Shown piece after piece: positions 24,618 through 32,254 of a stretch of 64,000 nt of DNA (its first letter is position 1; each line of letters opens with the position of its first letter). The notes beneath the pieces were generated by a model. That model searched no databases. It was given only the letters and a program-made list of their open reading frames with translations, and was not told the origin of the DNA. Origin of the DNA: JABDGR01 sp964561455 (GTDB lineage Bacteria > Verrucomicrobiota > Verrucomicrobiia > Opitutales > JABDGR01); contig CAZLPS010000001.1 of assembly GCA_964561455.1 (NCBI GenBank), positions 1 through 64,000 of the forward strand, read 5' to 3'. Position numbers and translations under genes: made by a program.

Positions 24618-25706
24618 ATGCGCTATAAAGTACATTTGCTGGCACTGGCGGGTTTCCTTGCTGTCGCGCAGATTGCGCAGTCCCAGCCGGTGCCTACCGG
24701 CCTTCCGGCCGCCGCCGCCCCCACCAGTATCCACGGTAAAATCCTCGCCTCCATCGTGGCGGGCGATGTGGAATTGACCCCAAAGAGCGGCATGCCGCAT
24801 AAATTGATTCGCGGCGAGCAATTCGAAGAAGGCGCAGTCCTCAGAGCCATGCCGGGCGGTAGCGCCCTGCTGGTATTCTCCAATGGCGCGACGATAAAAA
24901 TCACGGAAAACGCCCAGTTGATGGTCACCAGATATCAGCAGGAAGCATTCGACGAAAAGACCGAGGGAAGCTTCCTCCGCTTGAACAAAGACCCGGGAAA
25001 ATCCATCACCCAGCTCGATTTGCGCAACGGCACCTTGGTGGGGGAGGTCAAACAACTCAATATCGCCCGCGGTTCAAATTTCACCGTGGATACCCCGGCC
25101 GGTTCCGTCGGCATTCGCGGCACCATTCTTTCCCTCTCCGTCATCCGCAACGCCGCCGGTCAAGTCACCGGCATTATTGCCAATTGCATGATTGGGTCCG
25201 TTGTATTTATTCCCACTGCCGTGGTCACAGTCACCAATGCCGCCGGCGCGAAAGTCACCACGGCGACCAACGGTAATCCCGACGTGGAAGTCCGCACCGG
25301 CAGCCAGATGCAACTCAGTGTAACCGTTGATCCGGTGACGGGCGCGATCACGGGCGGCGGTGTGGTGGGGGCCAATTTGGGTGTGAATGCCACGAACAGC
25401 CTGATTCAGGCGCTGTACGACACCGTAAACGCTGCCAGGCAACTGACCGGCCAACCCATTTCTCCGCCGCAGCAGGTAACTGCGGCCGACATTACCACCA
25501 CGGTTGTGATCAATAACGGTTCCGGTCAATTGCAGGCGGTTCCCACAACGACAAGTTCGATTACCGTTCTCCCGCGAGTCCCTGATCTGCCTTCTCCATT
25601 ATTGGACCCACCGGAACTCCCATATCCTTCGGGCGATCTTTACCCCGTCAGCACTTACGATCTGCAACCGATTAATTCTAATCCGTCAAACGCCTCGGTT
25701 GACTAA
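24618..25706 (+). CDS. Secreted FecR-domain protein, second of a tandem pair
   Basis: 362 residues, the same length as its neighbour and alignable to it throughout: KILASIVAGDVELTPKSG, SALLVFSNGATIKITENAQL, LDLRNGTLVGEVKQLN, NFTVDTPAGSVGIRGTILSL, and IIANCMIGSV. The signal peptide is HLLALAGFLAVAQIAQSQ. The low-complexity C-terminal part has diverged, but the last residues (NSNPSNASVD) keep the NxNPxNASxD ending of the paralogue. This points to a tandem duplication with a conserved tail. Function unknown; an exported structural or surface role is inferred. Confidence 0.88.
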   Translation: MRYKVHLLALAGFLAVAQIAQSQPVPTGLPAAAAPTSIHGKILASIVAGDVELTPKSGMPHKLIRGEQFEEGAVLRAMPGGSALLVFSNGATIKITENAQLMVTRYQQEAFDEKTEGSFLRLNKDPGKSITQLDLRNGTLVGEVKQLNIARGSNFTVDTPAGSVGIRGTILSLSVIRNAAGQVTGIIANCMIGSVVFIPTAVVTVTNAAGAKVTTATNGNPDVEVRTGSQMQLSVTVDPVTGAITGGGVVGANLGVNATNSLIQALYDTVNAARQLTGQPISPPQQVTAADITTTVVINNGSGQLQAVPTTTSSITVLPRVPDLPSPLLDPPELPYPSGDLYPVSTYDLQPINSNPSNASVD

Positions 25707-25790
25707 ACTCCGCTTCAGGGCATTCTGAAATGTGATGGTCTAATTCCCAACGGGGGAGCGTGGCAAAACTTCGCCCGTCCCACTTTTTAC

Positions 25791-25826
25791 ATTCGTCATT
25801 CGTCATTAAAAATTCAAAATTGCGCC
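25791..25826. repeat. Word repeat C (single arm)
   Basis: CATTCGTCATTCGTCATTAA then AAATTCAAAATT, just before the FMN reductase gene; same words as at 18489 in reverse complement. Confidence 0.65.
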
Positions 25827-25829
25827 TGT

Positions 25830-26366
25830 ATGCGCCTCTTGATTTTTAGTTGCTCCCTCAACCCCGCCAGCCGCAGTGCCCAACTGGCGCAGCTCGCCTT
25901 GGCCGATTGCCAGGCCGCCGGTCGCAACGTGGAGCTGATTTCCCTCACCTCGCAACAGTTGCCCGTGTGTGACGGCGATGGCGCCTACGGCCATGCCGCT
26001 GTCGTGGAACTCACGGAGAAAATCCGCGCCGCCCGGGGCATTATTCTCGCCATGCCCGTCTACAATTACGATATCAACGCCGCCACTAAGAATCTGGTCG
26101 AACTCACCGGCGAGGCCTGGACCGGGAAGGTCGTCGGCTTCATTTGCGCCGCCGGTGGGCCGGGGAGTTATATGAGCGTCATGCCTTTCGCCAACAGTCT
26201 GATGCTGGATTTTCGCTGTGTGATCGCCCCCCGTTTTGTTTACGCCACGGCGCAGGACTTCGCCGACGAGCAACTCGCCGACGATGGTGAAGTCCGGCGG
26301 CGACTCCGGGGGCTGACCAACGACGTCGCGGCCTTCGCGCAGGCCTTGGACGGTCTCACGGGATAG
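25830..26366 (+). CDS. NADPH-dependent FMN reductase-like flavoprotein
   Basis: 178 residues of the flavodoxin-like FMN reductase family. LLIFSCSLNPASRSAQLA is the phosphate-binding loop region. IILAMPVYNYDINAATKNLV gives the P-x-Y-N-x-x-x-x-x-x-K motif of the family, and FICAAGGPGSYMS the flavin-ring loop. Such enzymes reduce FMN, quinones or chromate. The stop overlaps the frame of the downstream gene, but the real start of that gene is about 150 bases further on. Confidence 0.85.
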   Translation: MRLLIFSCSLNPASRSAQLAQLALADCQAAGRNVELISLTSQQLPVCDGDGAYGHAAVVELTEKIRAARGIILAMPVYNYDINAATKNLVELTGEAWTGKVVGFICAAGGPGSYMSVMPFANSLMLDFRCVIAPRFVYATAQDFADEQLADDGEVRRRLRGLTNDVAAFAQALDGLTG

Positions 26367-26376
26367 TGGAAGGATT

Positions 26377-26504
26377 TTTAAACTCGGAGATCACGGAGAA
26401 CGCGGAGGGGGATATTTTTGCCACAAAAAACGCAAAAGACTCAAGAAGCTGGCAGGACCTGACGAGTGTCAGTTTATTATGCGTCTTCTGCGTTTTTTGT
26501 GGTA
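26377..26504. repeat. Word repeat A (single arm) next to word repeat H (facing arms)
   Basis: Three CGGAG words (AACTCGGAGATCACGGAGAA, then CGCGGAGG) at 26379-26409. They are followed by CCACAAAAAACGCAAAAGAC at 26421 facing GTCTTCTGCGTTTTTTGTGG at 26483-26502. The second pair forms a long hairpin ending 13 bases before the GTG start of the dihydrouridine synthase gene. Confidence 0.75.
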
Positions 26505-26515
26505 GAGTTTGTCCT

Positions 26516-27613
26516 GTGCCTGAGACCGCCATTTTGGTCGAACCATCGTCCCGCGAGAATTACACGCGGGCAACGCCGCTGCCGTGGCTCGCTGCCGGTC
26601 AGTTTCCTTTGTACCTGGCGCCGATGGCCGGTTTTACGGACAGCCCCTTTCGCCGCTTGTGCAAAGAGCAGGGCGCCGATGTCCTCGTGACCGAATTCGC
26701 CAACGCCGATGGCCTCGTCCGTGGCACCGAGCGCGTCTGGGAGGACCTGTTCTTCACCCCGGCCGAACGGCCGCTCGGCATCCAAATCTTCGGCGGCGAC
26801 CCCGCCCTGATGGCCGAAGCCGCACGAATGGTCGTCGCGCGCTTGCACCCCGACTTCCTTGACATCAATTACGGCTGCCCGGCCGACAAAGTGACCTGCC
26901 GCAATGCCGGTTCGTCACTGCTGCGTGATTTGCCGCTGCTCGAGGAGATTGCCTCTGCCGTCGTCCGCGCTGTGGACATTCCCGTGACCGCGAAAATCCG
27001 CCTGGGCTGGGACGAAAAGTCCATTGTCGCCCCCGAGGCCGCCAAACGCCTCGAAGGCGCAGGCATCTGCGCCCTCGCCGTCCACGGCCGCACGAAGGAG
27101 CAGGGCTACCGCGGCGGAGCCGACTGGGGCGTCATTACAGCCGTTTCTGAAGCCGTGGGCATACCCGTCATCGGCAATGGCAGCGTGGACACCCCGGAGA
27201 TGGCCCTGCGCCTGCGCAACGAAACCAAGCTGGCCGGGCTTATGGTCGGCCGCGCCGCCCTCGGTTACCCCTGGATTTTCCGGGAAATTAAATCCGGCCT
27301 GACTGGCCAGCCTGCCCCCGCCGCCCCCGGCCTGGCCGAACGCTGGGCCATGATGCTGCGCTATGCCGACGAACGCATCGCCCTGTCCGGTCGCGACCCC
27401 GCCACCGCCAATCTCGGCGGCATGCGCGCGATCTTCAAAGGCATGGTCGCCAACATGCCCGAAGCCGCAACTCTGCGCGGCACCCTCGAAAAAGTGAAAA
27501 CCCGCGGCGATCTGGGGGAAGTGGCGGCGGCATACTTGAAAAAGTGGGTGCAGGAGGATTTGAAACACGGAGAGCACAGAGAACACGGAGGGGTTTTTAA
27601 CGGGAAACTGTAA
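26516..27613 (+). CDS. dus: tRNA-dihydrouridine synthase
   Basis: A 365-residue FMN enzyme that reduces uridine in tRNA D-loops. The barrel motifs are LYLAPMAGFTDSPFRRLC, LGIQIFGGDPALMAEAA, FLDINYGCPADKVTCRNAGS, VTAKIRLGWDEKS, LAVHGRTKEQGYRGGADW, PVIGNGSVDTPEMA and GLMVGRAALGYPWIFREI. This is the DusB-like branch. The start is a GTG at 26516; the frame is open upstream, but those codons translate the word repeats. The last residues (from about KHGEHREHGG on) are encoded by the ACACGGAG repeat at 27559, so the natural C-terminus was extended or replaced by the repeat. Confidence 0.93.
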   Translation: MPETAILVEPSSRENYTRATPLPWLAAGQFPLYLAPMAGFTDSPFRRLCKEQGADVLVTEFANADGLVRGTERVWEDLFFTPAERPLGIQIFGGDPALMAEAARMVVARLHPDFLDINYGCPADKVTCRNAGSSLLRDLPLLEEIASAVVRAVDIPVTAKIRLGWDEKSIVAPEAAKRLEGAGICALAVHGRTKEQGYRGGADWGVITAVSEAVGIPVIGNGSVDTPEMALRLRNETKLAGLMVGRAALGYPWIFREIKSGLTGQPAPAAPGLAERWAMMLRYADERIALSGRDPATANLGGMRAIFKGMVANMPEAATLRGTLEKVKTRGDLGEVAAAYLKKWVQEDLKHGEHREHGGVFNGKL

Positions 27614-27668
27614 ACCGTAAACTGTAAACATCGTTCTTCCATGTTCTCCGTGAACTTCGTGTTTCAAT
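27559..27668. repeat. Word repeat A, facing arms, between convergent genes
   Basis: Left arm TTTGAAACACGGAGAGCACA and following words at 27559-27598; right arm ATGTTCTCCGTGAACTTCGT at about 27641 ending GTTTCAA at 27667. Between them lie near-tandem AACTGTAAACCGTAAACTGT words. The left arm is translated as the tail of the dihydrouridine synthase. Confidence 0.8.
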
Positions 27669-27672
27669 CTCT

Positions 27673-29097
27673 TTAACCCACGCCCACGACTGTCGGCACC
27701 GGCTGGACGATCGCACTCGGCAGCATCGCCGCGTCCTTCATGCCGTGGATGATTTTTTTGTCCGCCGGGCAAAATGTCGCCAGCGCACCGCCAAGTTTGG
27801 GGTGTTCATCGCGGATAAAATAGAACGGGCACAAGCGCAGCCGGCCCTCCATCTCGTAGAGCTGCCCTTCGGGATTATATACCGGATGCTTCAAGCGCAT
27901 GGGTTTTTTGTAATCCTGCAAAACATGGAGCGTGTGCGGGGCCATGGCCATCGCATGCTGGATGGCCGCGAGCCATTCGTCGCGCGGCACATCGCTGCCC
28001 AGCACCACCGAGCGCGCCCCCCACGCCGACTCGTGGAAACCGCTGGCCTTGAGAATGAGATTGCGCTCCTTTTGCGACGCCTCCGCCAGTTGCTCCCAGC
28101 GGTGGATGGGCTTGCCCGCGACCCACGGGGCGTCCAGCACGGCGTTCGGGGGCAGCTCCACCGGATCCACCACCCAGGAATGCGGCACCAGTTTCTTCAA
28201 CACCGGCCAGGAGCCACGCGGCAGATTCTCGCGCCAAAAGTCTTCGAGCTGCGGATGATGCAGCAGCGCCAGCGCGAGTTTTTCCTCCTGAAACGCGCGC
28301 ATCGGCGGCGTGACCACCACGTCGCCGGCCTCGGCGGCGGCGAGAATGAAATCCGCCGTGCGCACATTTTCCAAATCGAACAGTTCGAAGAAACGGTAGA
28401 GCACGTCAATCTGCTCGGGATCCCCGTCCACCGGCGCACAGAGCGTGTGCCCGAGCGGCATGATTTCCGTCGGATGTAAAACGTGGACGCGGTGGCCGCG
28501 CTCGCGCAGGCGCGCCGCGAGCCAGGTAAACTCCGGCCGGTAGGTGGCGGATTCGTCGCTGACCACTATGCCAATGAAGGGCGAGGCCTTCTTCGGTGCC
28601 AGGGCGGCGAGCGCGGCGTGGAATTCGTCGAGCAGCAAATCATGGGTTCCGATGACGCCGGCGTCCGGCTGGTCGTAGAGGCGATTGAGGAAGGCGGTCA
28701 GGCCGAGGCCGCCGGGCACGGCATCAATTTCGGTCAGGGCGAAGCCCTCATCGGTCAACAGCAGGTCGGGGCGCAGAACGGCGGGAAATTTGTTTTTGGT
28801 CGAGGCGTGGCGCTGGTGGGCGATGAGTCGCTCAGGCTTGCCGCGGTCAAGATAGCCCGCCACCCAGGGCGCGAGCAATTCGCGGTTGCGCAGCAAGTTC
28901 TTCCCCTGCCAGGAGCGGGTGTAGAGGATCTCCAGGGCGCGGAGAAAGGAAAAACAGGCCTCGCCAATGCGCTCGAGTTCCGTCACCTGCATCGGCGTGA
29001 GCGGCCATGCCGATGGCGACAGCCGCCAGGTCTTGTCCTGGAAAAGTGGCTGGCGCGCAAACGAGTCGCGCAGGAAGGGAAAGGCAAGAGGCTCCAT
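27673..29097 (-). CDS. ATP-grasp-like protein of unknown function
   Basis: A 474-residue cytoplasmic protein. Features include LLTDEGFALTEIDAVPGGLG (about residues 111-130), FIGIVVSDESATYRPEFTWL, YRFFELFDLENVR, and near the end NLILKASGFHESAWGARSVV and LRLCPFYFIRDE. The lysine in a hydrophobic strand followed by G-F-x-x-S-A-W-G, and the late L-R-x-x-P-x-Y-F, suggest an ATP-grasp-like or glutathionylspermidine-synthase-like fold, but I am not certain. No partner gene is adjacent, and the small membrane gene beyond it is on the same strand 171 bases upstream. Confidence 0.55.
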   Translation of the reverse strand: MEPLAFPFLRDSFARQPLFQDKTWRLSPSAWPLTPMQVTELERIGEACFSFLRALEILYTRSWQGKNLLRNRELLAPWVAGYLDRGKPERLIAHQRHASTKNKFPAVLRPDLLLTDEGFALTEIDAVPGGLGLTAFLNRLYDQPDAGVIGTHDLLLDEFHAALAALAPKKASPFIGIVVSDESATYRPEFTWLAARLRERGHRVHVLHPTEIMPLGHTLCAPVDGDPEQIDVLYRFFELFDLENVRTADFILAAAEAGDVVVTPPMRAFQEEKLALALLHHPQLEDFWRENLPRGSWPVLKKLVPHSWVVDPVELPPNAVLDAPWVAGKPIHRWEQLAEASQKERNLILKASGFHESAWGARSVVLGSDVPRDEWLAAIQHAMAMAPHTLHVLQDYKKPMRLKHPVYNPEGQLYEMEGRLRLCPFYFIRDEHPKLGGALATFCPADKKIIHGMKDAAMLPSAIVQPVPTVVGVG

Positions 29098-29107
29098 GGA
29101 CGCAAAA

Positions 29108-29140
29108 TGAGTAAATGACGAAATCCGAATGACGAACCAA
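29108..29140. repeat. Word repeat C (single arm)
   Basis: GTAAATGACGAAATCCGAAT followed by GACGAACC, just upstream of the ATP-grasp-like gene start. Same word set as at 18489. Confidence 0.55.
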
Positions 29141-29268
29141 AGGCAAGCGAGGAGCGGGCGGCCGAAAAATCGCCGGGGCCTCGGCGGCCGACGTTCCTTC
29201 CGGATGGCGCTCCATCTCCCCTGTCGCCCAAGTGCCGCAGCATGGGTTTGCTCAATCCACCATGGCCC

Positions 29269-29499
29269 TCACCGCCGGCGCTTGCGCATCTGGCTGACGA
29301 TGATGAAATAAATGAAGGCCATGATCAGCCACTCCATGGCAATGAGTAACCCCAGCCACAGCGGCCCGAGGCTGGCCTTGAGAAAAACCACATACATGAT
29401 GCTCGACCCCAAGGCGGAAAATGCGAGCAGCGCGCCGATGATGCGCTCGCGAGTCCGGTAGACTTGCACTTGGCGGTAGGCGTCGTCGTCGGGAGTCAT
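29269..29499 (-). CDS. Small two-segment membrane protein
   Basis: 76 residues: an acidic start (TPDDDAYRQ), a first membrane helix (IIGALLAFSALGSSIMYVVF), a second (LGLLIAMEWLIMAFIYFIIV) and a very basic end (SQMRKRRR), which should place the C-terminus in the cytoplasm. No family recognised. Confidence 0.55.
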   Translation of the reverse strand: MTPDDDAYRQVQVYRTRERIIGALLAFSALGSSIMYVVFLKASLGPLWLGLLIAMEWLIMAFIYFIIVSQMRKRRR

Positions 29500-29561
29500 A
29501 AGCGAATTCTTGAATGATTAATATTGATTCGATTATCGCCAAAACGTCTCAGAAACTCCGC

Positions 29562-31274
29562 TCAAACGGCGGTTATTCCAGGGCCGGCAATCTTGAAGCC
29601 GTAGACGTAGTTGCCGACTTTTTGCCCGGGAAGCGTGAGCGTGAGGCCGTCCTGGTCGCGGGTAAATTTCAACGGCTCGGCCACGCCGAGCATCTCCACG
29701 CGCTCGATTTTTCCCGGAGCCTGCGGGGAGCCGTCGGCGAGCGCTTTGATCGTGACTTTGCCGTCGGCGGGCCAGCCCATCACATAGGCGTAGAGTGCGC
29801 CGCCCTTTTGCATGAAACGCACGTCCTTGGCGCCGAGGTTTTTGATGTACGCCTCATTGAAGCCCTGGGCGCGGGTGACGGTCGCGGCGGTCGGCCCTTC
29901 GCCGTATATCTTCCACGGGCGTGAGGCATGGATGCCCTCGGCATTCACGTCCATCCACGGCGTGAAGTCGGCCAGGAATTTGAGTTCATCGCCGTCGGGC
30001 TCGCCATGGCCGGGCAGGGGGATGTTCAACTGGAGATTGCCGTTCTTGCTGACATTTTCCACAAGCGTCTTGGCGACGGTCTCGGCGGTTTTGTAGCCGT
30101 GGTTGTTGAGGATGCTGACTTTGTAGTGCCAGTCGCCGATGCAGGTGTCCGTCTGCCAGGGCAGGGGCATCATATTCGGCGGGGTGCCCCGCTCGAAGTC
30201 CCAGGTCATGCATTTTTGATAGGCCTCATTGGTCAGCACCTTGCCGGTGAGGACGGCATCGAGTTTCCCGCTTCGTGCAATGCTCGAATTGTACAGGTGC
30301 GCGGCAATGCGGAGGCCGACGTCGCTGACGGGGTAGAGCGGCAGAATGGTGTCGTCGAAGTAAATGAGGTCAGGTTGGTGCTGGTCAATGAGGTCAATCG
30401 TGCGGCGGTAGAATTTTTCGCAATAAGCGGCGTCGGGAATGGCGACGACGCCGTTGTTGGGCCAGTCCCAGAACTGGTTGGAATTCGCCGAGCGATTGGG
30501 GGCATGGTTTTGGGCGTAGAGGTCCAGCGGGTCGAGGCCGTCCCACCAGAGGCCCTTGCCGTCGGCCTTGGTCATTTTACCGTCGTAAGGAACGCCGGCC
30601 AAGGGGCCGGTCTTGTCGGCGGATTGGGAGGTGTCATACCAACTCCAGGCATGGGCGGCGTGCGAGCTGACGGCAAAGCGGAGGCCCGCAGCGCGGGTGG
30701 CCTTCGCCCAGCCGCCCACGAGGTCCTTCTTGGGCCCAACGGCGACGGAGTTCCAAGGCTGGAATTTGGAATTCCAGAGATCGAGATTGTCGTGATGGTT
30801 GGCGAGGGCGCAAAAATATTTCGCGCCGGCGCGCTTGTAGAGGCCGAGCAGGTGTGCAGGGTCCCAGCGGTCCGCCTTCCAGGTGTTGATGACATCCTTG
30901 AAGCCGAATTTCGAGGGATGCCCGTAGGTCTTCACTTGGTACTCATAGTCATGGCTGCTGTCGCCGGGCATATACATCTTGCGCGCATACCAGTCGCCCT
31001 GTTCGGGCTGGCATTGGGGGCCCCAGTGCGCCCAGATGCCGAACTTGGCATCCCGGAACCAGTCGGGAGTCTGGTATTCCGAAAGGGATTCCCACGCGGG
31101 CTTGAACGGCCCGGAAGCGTAGGGCAGGCCGCTGGACGGCGGGGCAATCGGCGCGGATGCGCCGAGCGCGGGGGCCGCAGCGGCGGCGACCCGGGAAAAA
31201 AAGCTTGGCCCGGCATAAGCGGCGGCGGCGGCGAGGGAACTGCGTTGCAGGAATTTGCGGCGGGTGAGGGACAT
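29562..31274 (-). CDS. Tat-exported GH29-like alpha-L-fucosidase
   Basis: A 570-residue exported glycoside hydrolase. The N-terminus has a twin-arginine signal (LTRRKFLQRSSLAAAAA). The barrel begins DWFRDAKFGIWAHWGPQCQP, followed by YMPGDSSHDYEYQ and GAKYFCALANHHDNLDLWNS, all typical of GH29. The nucleophile aspartate lies in the strand PDLIYFDDTILPLY. NVSKNGNLQLNIPLPGHGEP and the helix before GIHASRPWKIYGEGPT are also family marks. A C-terminal beta domain (about 490-565) follows. It should release fucose from algal or mucin glycans. The start at 31274 is chosen for the Tat signal; the frame stays open upstream. Confidence 0.9.
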   Translation of the reverse strand: MSLTRRKFLQRSSLAAAAAYAGPSFFSRVAAAAAPALGASAPIAPPSSGLPYASGPFKPAWESLSEYQTPDWFRDAKFGIWAHWGPQCQPEQGDWYARKMYMPGDSSHDYEYQVKTYGHPSKFGFKDVINTWKADRWDPAHLLGLYKRAGAKYFCALANHHDNLDLWNSKFQPWNSVAVGPKKDLVGGWAKATRAAGLRFAVSSHAAHAWSWYDTSQSADKTGPLAGVPYDGKMTKADGKGLWWDGLDPLDLYAQNHAPNRSANSNQFWDWPNNGVVAIPDAAYCEKFYRRTIDLIDQHQPDLIYFDDTILPLYPVSDVGLRIAAHLYNSSIARSGKLDAVLTGKVLTNEAYQKCMTWDFERGTPPNMMPLPWQTDTCIGDWHYKVSILNNHGYKTAETVAKTLVENVSKNGNLQLNIPLPGHGEPDGDELKFLADFTPWMDVNAEGIHASRPWKIYGEGPTAATVTRAQGFNEAYIKNLGAKDVRFMQKGGALYAYVMGWPADGKVTIKALADGSPQAPGKIERVEMLGVAEPLKFTRDQDGLTLTLPGQKVGNYVYGFKIAGPGITAV

Positions 31275-31409
31275 GGGGGTAATGGCAACTGATGAAGGAT
31301 GAATTATGAATCCAAGGCAAGGCGAAGTGTGCGGGCGGCCTTCAGTCTCGCGACCCAAACGCATCGGACCCAACGTCGTACATTCCTTGAGATTTGGCGA
31401 TTTTGAAAA

Positions 31410-32093
31410 TCACCCGCCACGGGGCGCGACTGGTGCGGAGACGGCCTCTCCGGCTCCACGATGCCAGGTGACATTTTCGCGCAGGACTTTGGCGGGCACC
31501 CCGGCGGCCACGGCGTGCGGCGGGACGTCATGCGTCACCAACGAGTGGCTGCCGATGACGCTGTGTTCGCCAATGGTCACGCCCTTGAGAATCTGTACGT
31601 TCGCCGCCAGCCAGACGTGGTTCCCGATGACAATCGGTCGGGCGGGATTGATGATTTCGCCGGTGGCTTGGTCCACAATGGGGTGCCCGTCGCCGCAACG
31701 CACGTCCACCTTCCAGGAGATCAGGCAATCGCTGCCGATGGTGATGGCCATGCGCGGTTCGGTCAGGGTGAGGGTGGCGTCGGAAATCGTGGTCTTTTCG
31801 CCAATGCGAATAATGCCGTCGTCCGAAGAGCACCAAATGTCGCCATCCAAGTAGGAAACGTGGGCCCCAATCTGAATTTGATTGCGCGAGCCGAGGATGG
31901 TAATTTCCAAGTCGGTCGCCGACGCGCCGGGCGCCAGCGAGATGACATTGTCATTGCCGAAAAACTGCACCCGGCATTTTTTAAACATGGCCCCGGCAGT
32001 TTCAATCCGGTTGCCCCGGCCATAATCCCGCACCCGGTTCGGCCCCAGGCGGGATGAAATCCGGCGGGCGATTTTTTGCAGAAGCGAGGACAT
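31410..32093 (-). CDS. Hexapeptide-repeat acyltransferase
   Basis: About 227 residues forming a left-handed beta-helix, seen in the repeating hydrophobic hexads (ITILGSRNQIQIGAHVSY, GIIRIGEKTTISDATLTL, ITIGSDCLISWKVDVRCGDG). The C-terminal third (PIVIGNHVWLAANVQILKGV, then VIGSHSLVTHDVPPHAVAAG) is the acetyltransferase signature of the NodL/WbbJ group. It probably O-acetylates a surface sugar. The start is placed at 32093; an upstream ATG at 32135 would translate an AT-rich word repeat. Confidence 0.85.
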   Translation of the reverse strand: MSSLLQKIARRISSRLGPNRVRDYGRGNRIETAGAMFKKCRVQFFGNDNVISLAPGASATDLEITILGSRNQIQIGAHVSYLDGDIWCSSDDGIIRIGEKTTISDATLTLTEPRMAITIGSDCLISWKVDVRCGDGHPIVDQATGEIINPARPIVIGNHVWLAANVQILKGVTIGEHSVIGSHSLVTHDVPPHAVAAGVPAKVLRENVTWHRGAGEAVSAPVAPRGG

Positions 32094-32171
32094 GAGGGCA
32101 GGACGGACAAAATCATGAATGATGAATTGCGCCACGAACGCAAGCCGCCGATTTCGCTTCGCTCGTCACCA

Positions 32172-32202
32172 AAAGAAACTAAAAACTAAAAACTAGAAAC
32201 TG
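32172..32202. repeat. Word repeat D
   Basis: AAGAAACTAAAAACTAAAAA followed by CTAGAAACT: four degenerate copies of an AAACTA word next to the prfB fragment. Seen only here. Confidence 0.65.
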
Positions 32203-32208
32203 ACGAAC

Positions 32209-32254
32209 TTACTCCTCAATCTTAATATCCTTGTTGCGCTTCAGCGTGCAGCCG
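32209..32254 (-). pseudogene. Fragment of a second prfB 3' end
   Basis: On the minus strand this encodes GCTLKRNKDIKIEE and a stop, matching the last residues of the intact RF2 (GCPLKRNKDIKIEE) at 33575. Over about 46 bases six differ, and five of these are silent. The fragment is thus diverged, not a recent exact duplicate. The upstream glycosidase frame runs into it and ends within it at 32241-32243. Confidence 0.8.

Noticed and set aside
26366..26515. N-terminal extension of the dihydrouridine synthase
   Set aside because: It translates the ACACGGAG and ACAAAAAACGC tracts; the conserved protein begins after the GTG at 26516.
29928..31292. Long plus-strand frame (454 codons) opposite the GH29 fucosidase gene
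   Set aside because: No recognisable domain, and the minus-strand protein has clear GH29 motifs and a Tat signal.
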